Positions 1 through 7,943 are shown, counted from the stretch's first letter. The stretch is 64,000 bases of DNA from Candidatus Gastranaerophilales bacterium (GCA_910588555.1 CAJUPC010000001.1:1-64000), one strand, 5' to 3'. Made by a program: numbers and translations. Notes: generated from the sequence alone by a model not told the origin.

Positions 1-72
1 GGGATGACAAGATTCGAACTTGCGACCCCCGCGACCCGAACACGGTGCGCTACCAGACTGCGCTACATCCCG
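1..72 (-). tRNA. tRNA-Pro (anticodon CGG), 3' end cut by window edge
   Basis: Read on the minus strand, the 5' end is CGGGATG and the D arm carries GGTAGCGC. The anticodon stem CCGTG/CGCGG encloses the loop TTCGGGT, which gives anticodon CGG (reads CCG). The T loop is TTCGAAT. The acceptor pairs CGGGATG with CATCCC; the last base, the discriminator and any CCA lie outside the window. A decoy copy of its 5' end lies just upstream at 114-177. Confidence 0.9.
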
Positions 73-113
73 ACGACTATTCAATTTACTTCGTAAAACT
101 TACGTTTTACTCA

Positions 114-177
114 GGTGCGCTACCCCTCTCGAAAATCGATACTTAATCGATTTTCTCGGCAGAGTGCTACATCCCGA
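114..177 (-). repeat. tRNA-Pro(CGG) 5'-end decoy with hairpin replacing the D loop
   Basis: On the plus strand, GGTGCGCTACC (114-124) and GCTACATCCCGA (166-177) repeat exactly the two blocks that flank the D loop of the adjacent tRNA (44-54 and 62-73). In the tRNA the blocks are 7 bases apart; here they are separated by 41 bases holding a perfect 10-bp stem (GAAAATCGAT/ATCGATTTTC, loop ACTTA). There is no anticodon arm or T loop, so it is not a tRNA. It would be transcribed just ahead of the tRNA. Another small stem (GTAAAAC/GTTTTAC) lies at 93-110. Confidence 0.65.
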
Positions 178-253
178 TTTAACTATTATAAAATTATTAT
201 AAAACACAAAAGATTTTGATTTCATTTTAATCAAAATCTTTTATGAAAAATGG

Positions 254-327
254 TCGGAACGACAGGATTTGAACCTGCGACCTCTACCACCCCAAGGTAG
301 CACGCTACCAAGCTGCGCCACGTCCCG
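254..327 (-). tRNA. tRNA-Pro (anticodon TGG)
   Basis: The minus strand folds as a full 74-base cloverleaf without CCA. The acceptor CGGGACG pairs with CGTTCCG. The D arm is GCGCAGCTTGGTAGCG, the anticodon stem CTACC/GGTAG encloses TTGGGGT (anticodon TGG), and the T arm contains GGTTCAAATCC. It is complete, and preceded by a decoy of its own 5' end at 341-437. Confidence 0.93.
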
Positions 328-340
328 ACAGTTTTTTGTT

Positions 341-437
341 TGTCGGAAACAGCGCAGCTTGTACGCTTACGCTACCAAGTCCCTCCTCCTCAAACGATAA
401 TTAATCGTTTTCAGGGAGTCCTTGCCACGTCCCGACA
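341..437 (-). repeat. tRNA-Pro(TGG) 5'-end decoy with hairpin insert and inverted copy
   Basis: On the plus strand, ACGCTACCAAG (369-379) and CCACGTCCCGACA (425-437) repeat exactly the blocks of the neighbouring tRNA (302-312 and 318-330). The 5-base spacer of the tRNA is replaced by 45 bases (380-424) holding a hairpin whose core, CGAT-AATTA-ATCG, resembles that of the first decoy (CGAT-ACTTA-ATCG). In addition 341-360 is an inverted, slightly diverged copy of the tRNA 5' end (TGTCGG...GCGCAGCTT), so this region could pair with the tRNA 5' half. It has no anticodon arm or T loop. Confidence 0.6.
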
Positions 438-592
438 TCTTTGATTTTCAATTTGCTGTATTTCTATTATACCACCTAAATATTTTTTGCAAGTTATTTT
501 TTCTTTTTTTATAAAACTTTTAATATTAACCTGTTATAGTATTGAGTTTTTAATTATTTTAAGGTATTTTTTATATAGCAATAAGGAGAGAA

Positions 593-689
593 CCTCGGAT
601 AATAGCTTATAAAGTATAATAGTAATATACAAAGGTGGTTTGCCTCGGACAACAATTTATAATGTAATAACAAAATCTACAAAGGTGGT
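593..689 (+). repeat. Tandem 47-nt leader duplication, each copy ending in a ribosome-binding site
   Basis: Two diverged direct copies, 593-639 and 643-689, each start with CCTCGGA and end with ACAAAGGTGGT. The second copy ends at the start codon of the SEC-C gene and supplies its ribosome-binding site. The first has the same binding site but no in-frame ATG directly after it. The rest of 441-592 is AT-rich with no gene seen. Confidence 0.6.
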
Positions 690-695
690 AAAAAA

Positions 696-1967
696 ATGCT
701 TGTTTTAGAAGAATTGAAACAAATAAATGATGTGATTAAAAATTTGGCGGAATTTGTGCAAAATGATGAAGCAATTAAGCCGGATTTTATGGAATATTTG
801 AATACTATCGGAAATACAGGATTTCAGCCGGCATGCTTTACTTATATTTTTGAAAGAAATTTGAATAATAAAAGTATTTTGGCTTTGTATTTAGAAAAAA
901 ATAAAGACTTGTCAAACTCTGAACAAAAAATAGTAAAAGCTTTAATACAGTCGATTTCTTCTATCTATGAAGTTAAACGTGCATTGCAAAACGGGTTTGA
1001 TTTAAATAATATTATTAATGAAAGAACTTATAGTGTTGTTTCGCTTGTGAAAATGACCGCCTTTAGAGGTATAGGTGCAGGACAGTATGTTGTTGCACGT
1101 ATTTTTAAGATGGATGATGTATATTATCTTCTTGAAATCTCAGGCGTTTTGCCGTCAACAAGGCGTGACGACGCGTTGAGATACTCGGTTGCTAAAATTA
1201 TTCAAAATCCCGAACTTGTTTATCTTGACAATCCTGAAAAACAAAAAGAAATTGAAGATAATGTTAAAGAAATTTATGGTAAATTTATTGAATTTTTTGG
1301 TAAAGATGAAGTAGTTACAACAAATAAGTTTGCTGATGATTTAATCGGAGCTTTCAACGATTATGCTGAGGGCGGCGAAAAAATCGAATATGATGATAAA
1401 ATTAAATCATTAGACACTTACAAATTTTTTAATGTTTCCGAGTTCAACAATTCATACGATAATTTCCTTGAAAATTCTTTGGGCGGTTTCTCTTCTCACA
1501 AAGATGAATATGATGTTGCAATTATATTTGATGAAGAATTGGGCTTGTATGCGGTTCCGTTTTTTGAAACATTTAATAAGATATTTGAAAATCCTGAAGC
1601 TGTTGAAAATGCAAAGGCTTGTGTGGAATTTTTCCTTAATAACGACAAATTTTCTGCAAATATAATAAAACGAATTGCTTCACGCCATGATAATTTTATG
1701 GAAGTCGTAAACAATCTGCTTGGAACTAAATTTTCGCTTGATGAGCTTTTACAACATTACAAATCAAGATATTTGGAAAATAAAATTTTCTCATCAACGA
1801 CTGTTTTGTATAAGTCAAAAGCTTTTTCAAAAACTCTTGGTATTATTGAAGAAGACTTTGAAAAACCTCAACTGGAGGGTATTGATTTGTCAAAAGTCGG
1901 CAGAAACGATCCTTGTCCTTGCGGCAGTGGCAAAAAGTTCAAAAAATGCTGTGGGGCTAATTTATAA
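696..1967 (+). CDS. SEC-C motif protein of unknown function
   Basis: A 423-residue, probably cytoplasmic protein with no signal peptide. The last 25 residues form a SEC-C zinc motif (NDPCPCGSGKKFKKCC), which in SecA binds zinc and SecB or ribosomes. The larger N-terminal part is acidic and helical and I do not recognise it. The start is chosen because AAAGGTGGT lies 7 bases upstream of the ATG. It ends in a shared bidirectional terminator facing maf. SEC-C tails occur on many unrelated proteins, so the function is open. Confidence 0.8.
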   Translation: MLVLEELKQINDVIKNLAEFVQNDEAIKPDFMEYLNTIGNTGFQPACFTYIFERNLNNKSILALYLEKNKDLSNSEQKIVKALIQSISSIYEVKRALQNGFDLNNIINERTYSVVSLVKMTAFRGIGAGQYVVARIFKMDDVYYLLEISGVLPSTRRDDALRYSVAKIIQNPELVYLDNPEKQKEIEDNVKEIYGKFIEFFGKDEVVTTNKFADDLIGAFNDYAEGGEKIEYDDKIKSLDTYKFFNVSEFNNSYDNFLENSLGGFSSHKDEYDVAIIFDEELGLYAVPFFETFNKIFENPEAVENAKACVEFFLNNDKFSANIIKRIASRHDNFMEVVNNLLGTKFSLDELLQHYKSRYLENKIFSSTTVLYKSKAFSKTLGIIEEDFEKPQLEGIDLSKVGRNDPCPCGSGKKFKKCCGANL

Positions 1968-1971
1968 AAAT

Positions 1972-2003
1972 AAAAAAGGCGGAAAGTTTATTCCGCCTTT
2001 TTT
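1972..2003. terminator. Bidirectional terminator between SEC-C gene and maf
   Basis: A-run, GGCGGAA, loop AGTTTA, TTCCGCC, T-run, so it works on both strands. The stop codon of maf lies in the loop and the last codons of maf (KKAE) form one arm, so the hairpin doubles as coding sequence. Confidence 0.85.
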
Positions 2004-2557
2004 AATAATTCTGTTAAAGAACTTGAGCTTATGCCTATAATATTTTCTAAATCACCTGTATAAGATTTAATGTAGCCGTCGGGCATTTCTTGAATTCCAT
2101 AGGAACCGGCTTTGTCAAAGGGCTTGAAATTTCTTATGTAATAATATATTTGTTCGTCAGTTAAATCTTCAAAAGTTACATAGCTTGTTGTTGAATTTTT
2201 CTTGACCTCATTTGTTTCGGAATTTATTACAACAATACTTGTTACGACAAAATGAGTTTTGCCTGATAATTTTTTGAGCATATCAAAAGCTCCCTGCTCA
2301 CCATCAGGTTTACCCAAAATCTCATTATCAAGAACAACAACCGTATCAGCTCCGATTACGATTGAGGGTTCTGATAATAATGGTAAAACTGCATTTGCCT
2401 TATTATATGCAAGAGTTTCTATAAAATCGTAAGAAAAAACCGTCGTCGTATGATCTTCGATATACGGTGACGGCATGATTTCAAATTTTAAATTGCATTT
2501 TCCTAGAATATCGGCTCTTCTGGGAGATGAAGAAGCCAGGATTATTTTTCCCGCCAT
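1988..2557 (-). CDS. maf: Maf-family nucleotide pyrophosphatase
   Basis: 189 residues, the usual Maf length. Family members hydrolyse non-canonical nucleoside triphosphates (dTTP/UTP or modified pyrimidines) to monophosphates in the cytoplasm. The N-terminal LASSSPRRADIL is the Maf signature loop, followed by E and D/K residues of the active site (GADTVV near residue 70, LGKPDG near 81). The start ATG is preceded by AAAGGCGGAA. It converges with the SEC-C gene and its 3' end overlaps the shared terminator. The exact substrate subclass (YhdE or YceF type) is not settled. Confidence 0.92.
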   Translation of the reverse strand: MAGKIILASSSPRRADILGKCNLKFEIMPSPYIEDHTTTVFSYDFIETLAYNKANAVLPLLSEPSIVIGADTVVVLDNEILGKPDGEQGAFDMLKKLSGKTHFVVTSIVVINSETNEVKKNSTTSYVTFEDLTDEQIYYYIRNFKPFDKAGSYGIQEMPDGYIKSYTGDLENIIGISSSSLTELLKKAE

Positions 2558-2642
2558 TTGTTCCGCCTTTCTATGAGTTATTATACTCTAAAAATTTGGA
2601 ACGAAAAACTATGTTATTCCGATATGGCGAATATCGAAAAAA

Positions 2643-2882
2643 CTACCTTTGAGCCTGTGTGCGTGTGTATCTGGCTGTTCGAGCATTGATAGCATAGCAG
2701 GCTATATTTAACCTTTGTTTAAGGTTCATCATATTTCTGTACATGCTTGCGTAATCATTCATGGCACCCATCATTTTTTCAGGGTCAACCATTGATTCCA
2801 TATTGTCATGATTATCTACTTTTTCTTCTGCATATTTTTTGACCAGCAGCTGGTCAATGTAATCTTCTGCGCCTATTGCCAT
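2643..2882 (-). CDS. Small hypothetical protein
   Basis: 79 residues with no recognised domain. The first half is acidic (several D/E and a VDPEKMM segment). The middle is methionine-rich and helical and the C-terminal 20 residues are basic (RTARYTRTQAQR). There is no signal peptide or membrane segment. A good ribosome-binding site (GGGAGGAG) lies just upstream of the start. It stands alone between maf and a terminator. Function unknown. Confidence 0.65.
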   Translation of the reverse strand: MAIGAEDYIDQLLVKKYAEEKVDNHDNMESMVDPEKMMGAMNDYASMYRNMMNLKQRLNIACYAINARTARYTRTQAQR

Positions 2883-2981
2883 TGAAGACTCCTCCCGTAA
2901 ATTGTCCTATTGATTAAATATCCTTAATATTCCTTATGTATATATTAAGTATTTCATTCCCAAAAAATTGCCTTTTTTAAC

Positions 2982-3014
2982 AAAAAAAAGTTCACATTTG
3001 TTTACAAATGTGAA
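2982..3014 (-). terminator. Terminator of the CNNM/CBS gene
   Basis: Perfect 10-bp stem TTCACATTTG/CAAATGTGAA with loop TTTA, followed on the minus strand by a run of eight T. It lies about 30 bases past the stop at 3045. Confidence 0.8.
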
Positions 3015-3044
3015 TAATAGATAAGAAGCATAAGTTTATGAAAA

Positions 3045-4403
3045 TTAATTAACCTCGTTTTCCTTTACGGCTTCAAGGGTTTGAGGTTCGGGTTTTATGA
3101 TTTCGAGTTTGGTAATTCTTGCTCCGTCGACTTCTTTTACAACGAATTTGAAATCGTGAATTGTTACGGTGTCGTTTACTTCTGCCAAACGTCCCAAAAG
3201 TTTCAAGACAAGACCGCCTATAGTGTCGACGTCTTCATCGTCAATTTCTTTTTCGTCGATTTGGAAAAATTCTGCAAATTCATCAACTCTAATCATTGAG
3301 TTTGCAAGGTAGGTGTTTGGTGCAATTTCTTTGAAATCACATTCTTCTTCTTCGTCAAATTCGTCTTGCACTTCGCCGAAGATTTCTTCTAAAACGTCTT
3401 CAAGAGTAATAAGTCCTGATGTTCCGCCGAATTCGTCAACAACAATTGCCATTTGACCTTTGCGTTTTTTAAATTCAAGAACAAGATTATCCATTGTAAT
3501 TGTTTCGGGAACAAGAAGTATTTCACGCTGAATTTTTTCTATAGGACAGGTTTCATCGTTGATTGAAAGTGAGTACAAGTCTTTTACGTGAACCAATCCT
3601 GTGATATGGTCAATATCTTCTTCATAAACGGGATATCTTGTATATTGATTTTCTGCTGCAAGTCTGTTTAATTCTTCAAGCGGCATATCTATCGGGATAC
3701 AAACCATATCTGTTCTGGGTATCATTACCTGTTTTGCGGTCAAATCAGAGAATTTGAATACATTATGAAGCATTTCTTTTTCTGTTTCGTTAAGCACACC
3801 GCCGTCATAGCTCGCATTTACGAGCATGTCCAATTCTTCTGTAGAGTGAACAAGAGAACCTTTATGCGAATGCGGTATATTTAAAAGTTTCAAAACAAGG
3901 TTTCCAAAACCGTTCAATAACCATATAAACGGGTTGAAAAAGAATGTTAGAACCTGCATTGGTCTGGCAACCCAGAGTGCAGTTTTTTCAGTGTATTCAA
4001 GTGCAATTGATTTCGGAATAAGTTCACCGATTACAACGTGGAAGAAAGTAATTAATGCAAATGCAATTGAAACTGAAACTGTGTGCGTTGCAACTGTTTG
4101 GCTTATTCCGGGTAGGAAAACAAACAGCGGTTCAATAATTTTTGCTAATGTTCCTTCACCGACCCAACCTAAACCGATACTTGAAATTGTTACACCTAAT
4201 TGAACTGCCGCAATGAACTTATCTAAATCTTTTAAAGCTTCCATAGCAATTTTTGCATTGAAGTTTCCTTCGTTTACAAGCTGCTCAATGCGGGTTTTTC
4301 TGACCTTTACCATAGCAAATTCAGATGCTACAAAAAATCCGTTTGAAAAAAGCAAAAACGCTATTACAAACAAATTAAAAACTATACTGCCCGTCTCGTC
4401 CAT
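3045..4403 (-). CDS. CNNM/CBS-domain membrane protein (CorC/HlyC family)
   Basis: 452 residues. Residues about 1-180 form the CNNM (DUF21) membrane domain with four hydrophobic segments, starting with a typical FVASEFAMVKVRKTRIEQL stretch. Next come two CBS domains (about 210-340, with the IPRTDM signature at the first) and a C-terminal CorC/HlyC domain (about 355-440) after an acidic linker. Homologues are linked to magnesium or cobalt export and resistance; 'haemolysin' is a historical label. Single gene with its own terminator. Confidence 0.9.
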   Translation of the reverse strand: MDETGSIVFNLFVIAFLLFSNGFFVASEFAMVKVRKTRIEQLVNEGNFNAKIAMEALKDLDKFIAAVQLGVTISSIGLGWVGEGTLAKIIEPLFVFLPGISQTVATHTVSVSIAFALITFFHVVIGELIPKSIALEYTEKTALWVARPMQVLTFFFNPFIWLLNGFGNLVLKLLNIPHSHKGSLVHSTEELDMLVNASYDGGVLNETEKEMLHNVFKFSDLTAKQVMIPRTDMVCIPIDMPLEELNRLAAENQYTRYPVYEEDIDHITGLVHVKDLYSLSINDETCPIEKIQREILLVPETITMDNLVLEFKKRKGQMAIVVDEFGGTSGLITLEDVLEEIFGEVQDEFDEEEECDFKEIAPNTYLANSMIRVDEFAEFFQIDEKEIDDEDVDTIGGLVLKLLGRLAEVNDTVTIHDFKFVVKEVDGARITKLEIIKPEPQTLEAVKENEVN

Positions 4404-4470
4404 ATAATAATTTTCCTTCTTATCTGTTATATAAGTATAATTATAATATTATTCGTAAAAAAAAGCAATC

Positions 4471-5283
4471 CTATTTTTGACTCATATCTGTTTCTTTCAG
4501 TTCTGTATAAATCATAGGTGAAAAACCTTTTGTTGTAGTTATTGTAATAACTTTATAAGCAGGTTTTTCGTTTAGCAGTGTCGGTGAAGTTATATGGTAA
4601 ACACCGTTTCTCATTACTTCACTGTTAGAGTGAAGATGTCCTGCTACAACTGAAATTACATTATTATGTTTGTCAAGAATATCAAGATATTTTTCTTTTT
4701 GATAAACTTCGTGTGATTTAATTATTTTAGATGAAATCAACGGGAAGTGCTGAATTATTACTACATGCTCGTTTTTATGTTTTGTAAGTTGTTTATCAAG
4801 CCATTTTAAAGTATCTGCTTTGTAGTAACCGGTAGAGCCGGGGATAATCTCCTTTGCTCCGTCAACAACTATGAAAACAAATCCGTCTTTTTTGAACACA
4901 TAATTTGTTTTTTTGTTTCTGTATAAACAGTTGTTTTCTCTTACAATTTCTAAGTATCTGTCTTTTGAAAGTCCGTTGTTTTTGAAAACGTCATGGTTTC
5001 CGATTACGATGTAATATGGAACATCAAGCTTATTTATAATTTTAACAAAGTTCGGAAGATATTCAGCTTTGGGCGAATCAATATTATCGCCTGTAAAAAC
5101 TACAAAAGAAATATCTTTTTCTCTGTTAATATCTTTAACTGTTTTTTTTAATACTTCTGCTCTGTAATCATCGTTTGATTTAAAGTGTGTATCTGCAACC
5201 TGAACAAATTTTATTATATCGGCAAAAACAGCACTTTGTAATAAAAATAATGACAATAAAGTTAAAATTATATTCTTTTTCAT
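4471..5283 (-). CDS. Exported calcineurin-like metallophosphoesterase
   Basis: 270 residues. Residues 1-21 form a signal peptide (lysines, then a leucine-rich core ending in AVFA). The metallophosphoesterase motifs follow in order: ADTH (about 31-34), GDN (about 65), GNHD (about 96-99), H in IIQHFP (about 180) and GHLH (about 215). It therefore probably acts as a periplasmic metal-dependent phosphohydrolase. It is divergent from the S4-domain gene, with 51 bases between starts. Substrate not deducible. Confidence 0.88.
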   Translation of the reverse strand: MKKNIILTLLSLFLLQSAVFADIIKFVQVADTHFKSNDDYRAEVLKKTVKDINREKDISFVVFTGDNIDSPKAEYLPNFVKIINKLDVPYYIVIGNHDVFKNNGLSKDRYLEIVRENNCLYRNKKTNYVFKKDGFVFIVVDGAKEIIPGSTGYYKADTLKWLDKQLTKHKNEHVVIIQHFPLISSKIIKSHEVYQKEKYLDILDKHNNVISVVAGHLHSNSEVMRNGVYHITSPTLLNEKPAYKVITITTTKGFSPMIYTELKETDMSQK

Positions 5284-5334
5284 TTGACCCTCATTTTTTT
5301 TAAGTATAACATAAATAATAAAAGAGGGATAAAA

Positions 5335-5580
5335 ATGAGATTAGATAAATTTTTAAAGGTTTCAAGATTAATAAAGAGAAGAACAGTTGCAAATGAGGTA
5401 TCCGATACGGGCAGAGTTTACGTAAACGGCAATCCTGCAAAGCCATCGAAACAAATAAAAGAGGGTGACGAAATAAGAATTGAATACGCAAACCGAACTG
5501 TTGCGGTGCGAGTTTTAAAGGTTCCCGAAAACAACGTAAGCGTACAGGAAGCTCCGACATTGTATGAAACTCTTTTATAA
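5335..5580 (+). CDS. S4-domain RNA-binding protein, RqcP/YabO-like
   Basis: 81 residues from the ATG at 5335, which follows a good AAGAGGG site. The whole protein is an S4 domain: MRLDKFLKVSRLIKRRT, then GRVYVNG and the basic core. In Firmicutes RqcP (YabO) works with RqcH on stalled 50S subunits; Hsp15 of proteobacteria is a longer relative. Its last six bases overlap the convergent AbrB-like gene. The choice between RqcP and Hsp15 roles is inference from length. Confidence 0.85.
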   Translation: MRLDKFLKVSRLIKRRTVANEVSDTGRVYVNGNPAKPSKQIKEGDEIRIEYANRTVAVRVLKVPENNVSVQEAPTLYETLL

Positions 5581-5751
5581 CAAATTTTTAATTTCTTTGT
5601 TATCACTTTTGCTAATAATTAATTTATTATTATTTATACTATAACGGACTTTATTTGTTTGAGGGTCAACATCTAACAATTTTAATATTGTGGAATTTAT
5701 ACATAATGCCCAGCCGTTGCCGTTTCTAATTAATTTTCTATCCATTGTCAT
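5575..5751 (-). CDS. AbrB/MazE-like small DNA-binding protein (orphan antitoxin?)
   Basis: 58 residues (56 if the inner ATG at 5745 is used). It starts MTMDRKLIRNGNGWALCI and continues through LLDVDP and KLIISK. This matches the swapped-hairpin AbrB/MazE pattern of a basic strand, GNGWAL, a hydrophobic turn, D-P and a K-V/L-I-I strand. Such proteins bind DNA as dimers and are often toxin neutralisers. No toxin gene adjoins it. No strong ribosome-binding site is seen, so expression is uncertain. Its 3' end overlaps the S4-domain gene tail to tail. Confidence 0.55.
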   Translation of the reverse strand: MTMDRKLIRNGNGWALCINSTILKLLDVDPQTNKVRYSINNNKLIISKSDNKEIKNLL

Positions 5752-5870
5752 AATTGTATTTTATATAAATTTATTTAAATAGTCGACCGCCAATTGGCAC
5801 AATTTTTATTTATCCATGACATTTGTATTTCTTTTTTATTTGTGCTACGATAGGTATATATGAATTGGCG

Positions 5871-5919
5871 TATAATGTACACTTATTACATATAAAATGT
5901 AGTAGAAAAAGGAGAAAAA
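5871..5919 (+). promoter_or_regulatory. -10 box and ribosome-binding site of the PEP carboxykinase gene
   Basis: TATAAT at 5871-5876 without a clear -35 box, followed by a leader of about 40 bases ending AAAAAGGAGAAAAAT before the ATG. The rest of 5752-5870 is AT-rich with nothing else recognised. Confidence 0.5.
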
Positions 5920-5920
5920 T

Positions 5921-7582
5921 ATGGCTACAAAAGAATTCTTTACAAATTCAGAAGAATTAAAAAAATTGATGTCAGCTGCTCGTGCAACTATTACTGCACC
6001 TTTCTTCGGCAACAATGTTGAAGAAGTTAAGTCAGTAGCTGAAGCTTACAAATTAGCTAAAAGCAGTTCAGGTACTATCGAATTGACAGGTATGCCTGTT
6101 TACAAACCTGAAAAATTAGGTCTTCCTCAAGGTGCTAACCAGTTGTTATTCAACGACGGTACTGTTGTTGGTCGTTGCGCTGCTGCAAGAAAAATCGTTG
6201 GTGAACCTAACTGCGATTTGAAATATTTATTACCTATTATCCGTGAAGCTATCTATGGAACTCGTGATAAATTAATGTACAAAACAGAAGCTGTTGTTGG
6301 TCTTGATAAAGACTACATGGTTAAAGCTCACTTGATGATTCCTGAAGGTTTTGAAAACATTATGTATTCTTGGATGTTGAACTTCCAATACATCAACGAA
6401 GCTTACGCTGAAATGTATGCTGAATCAAGAGAATTACCCGAAGGCGATATCTATGTATTCTCTGATCCTGATTGGACTCACCCTGATTTCCCATACGGTT
6501 TGACATTCTTTGACCCTGAACACAACTGTGCATGTATTTTGGGTATGAGATACTTCGGCGAACACAAAAAAGGTACATTGACTCTTGCTTGGGGTTCTGC
6601 TGCTCGTAACGGTTACGCTTCTTGCCACGGTGGTATGAAACGCTACAACCTTGACGGCGGAAAATCATTCCAGGTTGCTGTATTCGGTTTGTCAGGCTCC
6701 GGTAAATCTACAATTACTCACGCTAAACACAACAACAAATACAACATCACAGTTCTTCACGATGACGCATTTATCATCAATGTTCATGATAAATATACAA
6801 TCGCTTTGGAACCTGCTTACTTCGACAAAACAGCAGATTATCCTATCGGATGTGATGACAACAAATATATCTTGACTCAACAAAACGCAGGTGCTATCGC
6901 ATTGGCTGACGGCAAAGTTGTTTCTGTTACAGAAGATATCAGAAACGGTAACGGACGTGCTGTTAAATCTAAATTGTGGTCACCTAACAGAGTTGACAGA
7001 ATTAATGAACCTATCAACGCTATTTTCTGGTTAATGAAAGATCCTACAATTCCTCCTGTATTGAAATTGTCAGGAGCTTCATTAGGTTCAGCTATGGGTG
7101 CAACTCTTGCAACAAAACGCTCTTCTGCTGAAAGACTTGCAGCAGGCGTTGATCCTAACGCATTGGTTGTTGAACCTTATGCTAACCCGTTCAGAGTTTA
7201 TCCTCTTGCAACTGATTACACAAGATTTAAACAATTAATTGAAGACGGAGTTGATTGCTACATCTTGAACACAGGTGACTTTATGGGAACAAAAGTTCAA
7301 CCTAAACATACTTTGGGTATTATCGAAGCTATCGTTGAAGGTTCAGCTAACTTCCATAAATGGGAAAACTTCTCTGATATTCAAATTATGGATATCGAAG
7401 GTTTTGACGCTTCATTCTCTAACAAAGAATATGCTCAACAATTTGTTGCTCGTATGAACGACAGAATTAACTTTGTTCAATCTAGAGAAACTGAAAAAGC
7501 AGGTATTGACAGACTTCCTGCTGATGCGTTAGAAGCATTGCAAGCTGTTGTTAAAGAAGCTTCAGCTCTTGCAGGTGTATAA
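5921..7582 (+). CDS. pckA: ATP-type phosphoenolpyruvate carboxykinase
   Basis: 553 residues. Around residue 260 lies the kinase-1 P-loop FGLSGSGKSTIT, followed by VLHDDAFII, matching the kinase-2 metal site of ATP-dependent PEPCK. The enzyme interconverts oxaloacetate and PEP with ATP; in fermenters it often runs towards oxaloacetate. It is somewhat diverged from E. coli PckA (GSGKST in place of GTGKTT). Codon choice is noticeably biased (many GCT, GTT, AAC, TTC) compared with its neighbours, suggesting strong expression. It has its own promoter and terminator. The exact subfamily is inferred from memory of similar proteins. Confidence 0.75.
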   Translation: MATKEFFTNSEELKKLMSAARATITAPFFGNNVEEVKSVAEAYKLAKSSSGTIELTGMPVYKPEKLGLPQGANQLLFNDGTVVGRCAAARKIVGEPNCDLKYLLPIIREAIYGTRDKLMYKTEAVVGLDKDYMVKAHLMIPEGFENIMYSWMLNFQYINEAYAEMYAESRELPEGDIYVFSDPDWTHPDFPYGLTFFDPEHNCACILGMRYFGEHKKGTLTLAWGSAARNGYASCHGGMKRYNLDGGKSFQVAVFGLSGSGKSTITHAKHNNKYNITVLHDDAFIINVHDKYTIALEPAYFDKTADYPIGCDDNKYILTQQNAGAIALADGKVVSVTEDIRNGNGRAVKSKLWSPNRVDRINEPINAIFWLMKDPTIPPVLKLSGASLGSAMGATLATKRSSAERLAAGVDPNALVVEPYANPFRVYPLATDYTRFKQLIEDGVDCYILNTGDFMGTKVQPKHTLGIIEAIVEGSANFHKWENFSDIQIMDIEGFDASFSNKEYAQQFVARMNDRINFVQSRETEKAGIDRLPADALEALQAVVKEASALAGV

Positions 7583-7605
7583 CCCGGATTTGCAAAATAA
7601 TCTTT

Positions 7606-7635
7606 AAAAAGACGGATTGAAAAATCCGTCTTTTT
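7606..7635 (+). terminator. Terminator of pckA
   Basis: AAAAAGACGGATT, loop GAAA, AATCCGTCTTTTT: a 13-bp perfect stem 23 bases after the stop. Confidence 0.9.
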
Positions 7636-7643
7636 ATTTGTAT

Positions 7644-7677
7644 AAAAAAAGAGGTTTGAAAAATCAAACCTCTTTTC
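7644..7677 (-). terminator. Terminator of the ferredoxin gene
   Basis: AAAAGAGGTTTGA and TCAAACCTCTTTT form a 13-bp stem with loop AAAA, with a longer run of A on the left that becomes a T-run on the minus strand. It lies 20 bases past the ferredoxin stop and may also back up pckA termination. Confidence 0.85.
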
Positions 7678-7696
7678 TGTATTTTGTAAATAATAA

Positions 7697-7873
7697 CTAT
7701 TCAACTTCGATTGCTGATACAGGGCAAGCGTCTGCTGCTTCTTTAACGCAATCCATATTATCTGCTACAGCTGATTCATCAACTTGAGCAATACCGTCTA
7801 CTGAAAATACAGCGTCACAAATTGATTCGCAAGCGCCGCATCCGATACAAGAATCGTTTACTTTAACTGTCAT
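7697..7873 (-). CDS. Small [4Fe-4S] ferredoxin
   Basis: 58 residues starting MTVKVNDSCIGCGAC. C9, C12 and C15 with C50 (CPVSAIEV near the end) form one [4Fe-4S] cluster. C19 and C42 are extra and, as in some single-cluster ferredoxins, may form a disulphide or the remains of a second cluster. It is very acidic, as expected of a low-potential carrier. The start ATG follows AAGGAGAATGTAG. It is a single gene between two terminators; the partner enzyme cannot be read from context. Confidence 0.9.
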   Translation of the reverse strand: MTVKVNDSCIGCGACESICDAVFSVDGIAQVDESAVADNMDCVKEAADACPVSAIEVE

Positions 7874-7943
7874 TTCTACATTCTCCTTATAATTATATAC
7901 ATTGCGAAGTTATTCGCATAAATATTTTACTATAGAAAAATTT

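Noticed and set aside
341..437. A further class II-like tRNA gene of about 92 bases
   Set aside because: It has tRNA-Pro-like ends but no anticodon arm and no TTCGAAT-type T loop, so it is a decoy and not a tRNA.
593..689. Start of a CRISPR array
   Set aside because: Only two diverged 47-base copies 3 bases apart, with no spacers; it is a leader duplication.
2643..2882. Toxin or antitoxin role for the 79-residue protein
   Set aside because: No domain, partner gene or operator seen; left as hypothetical.
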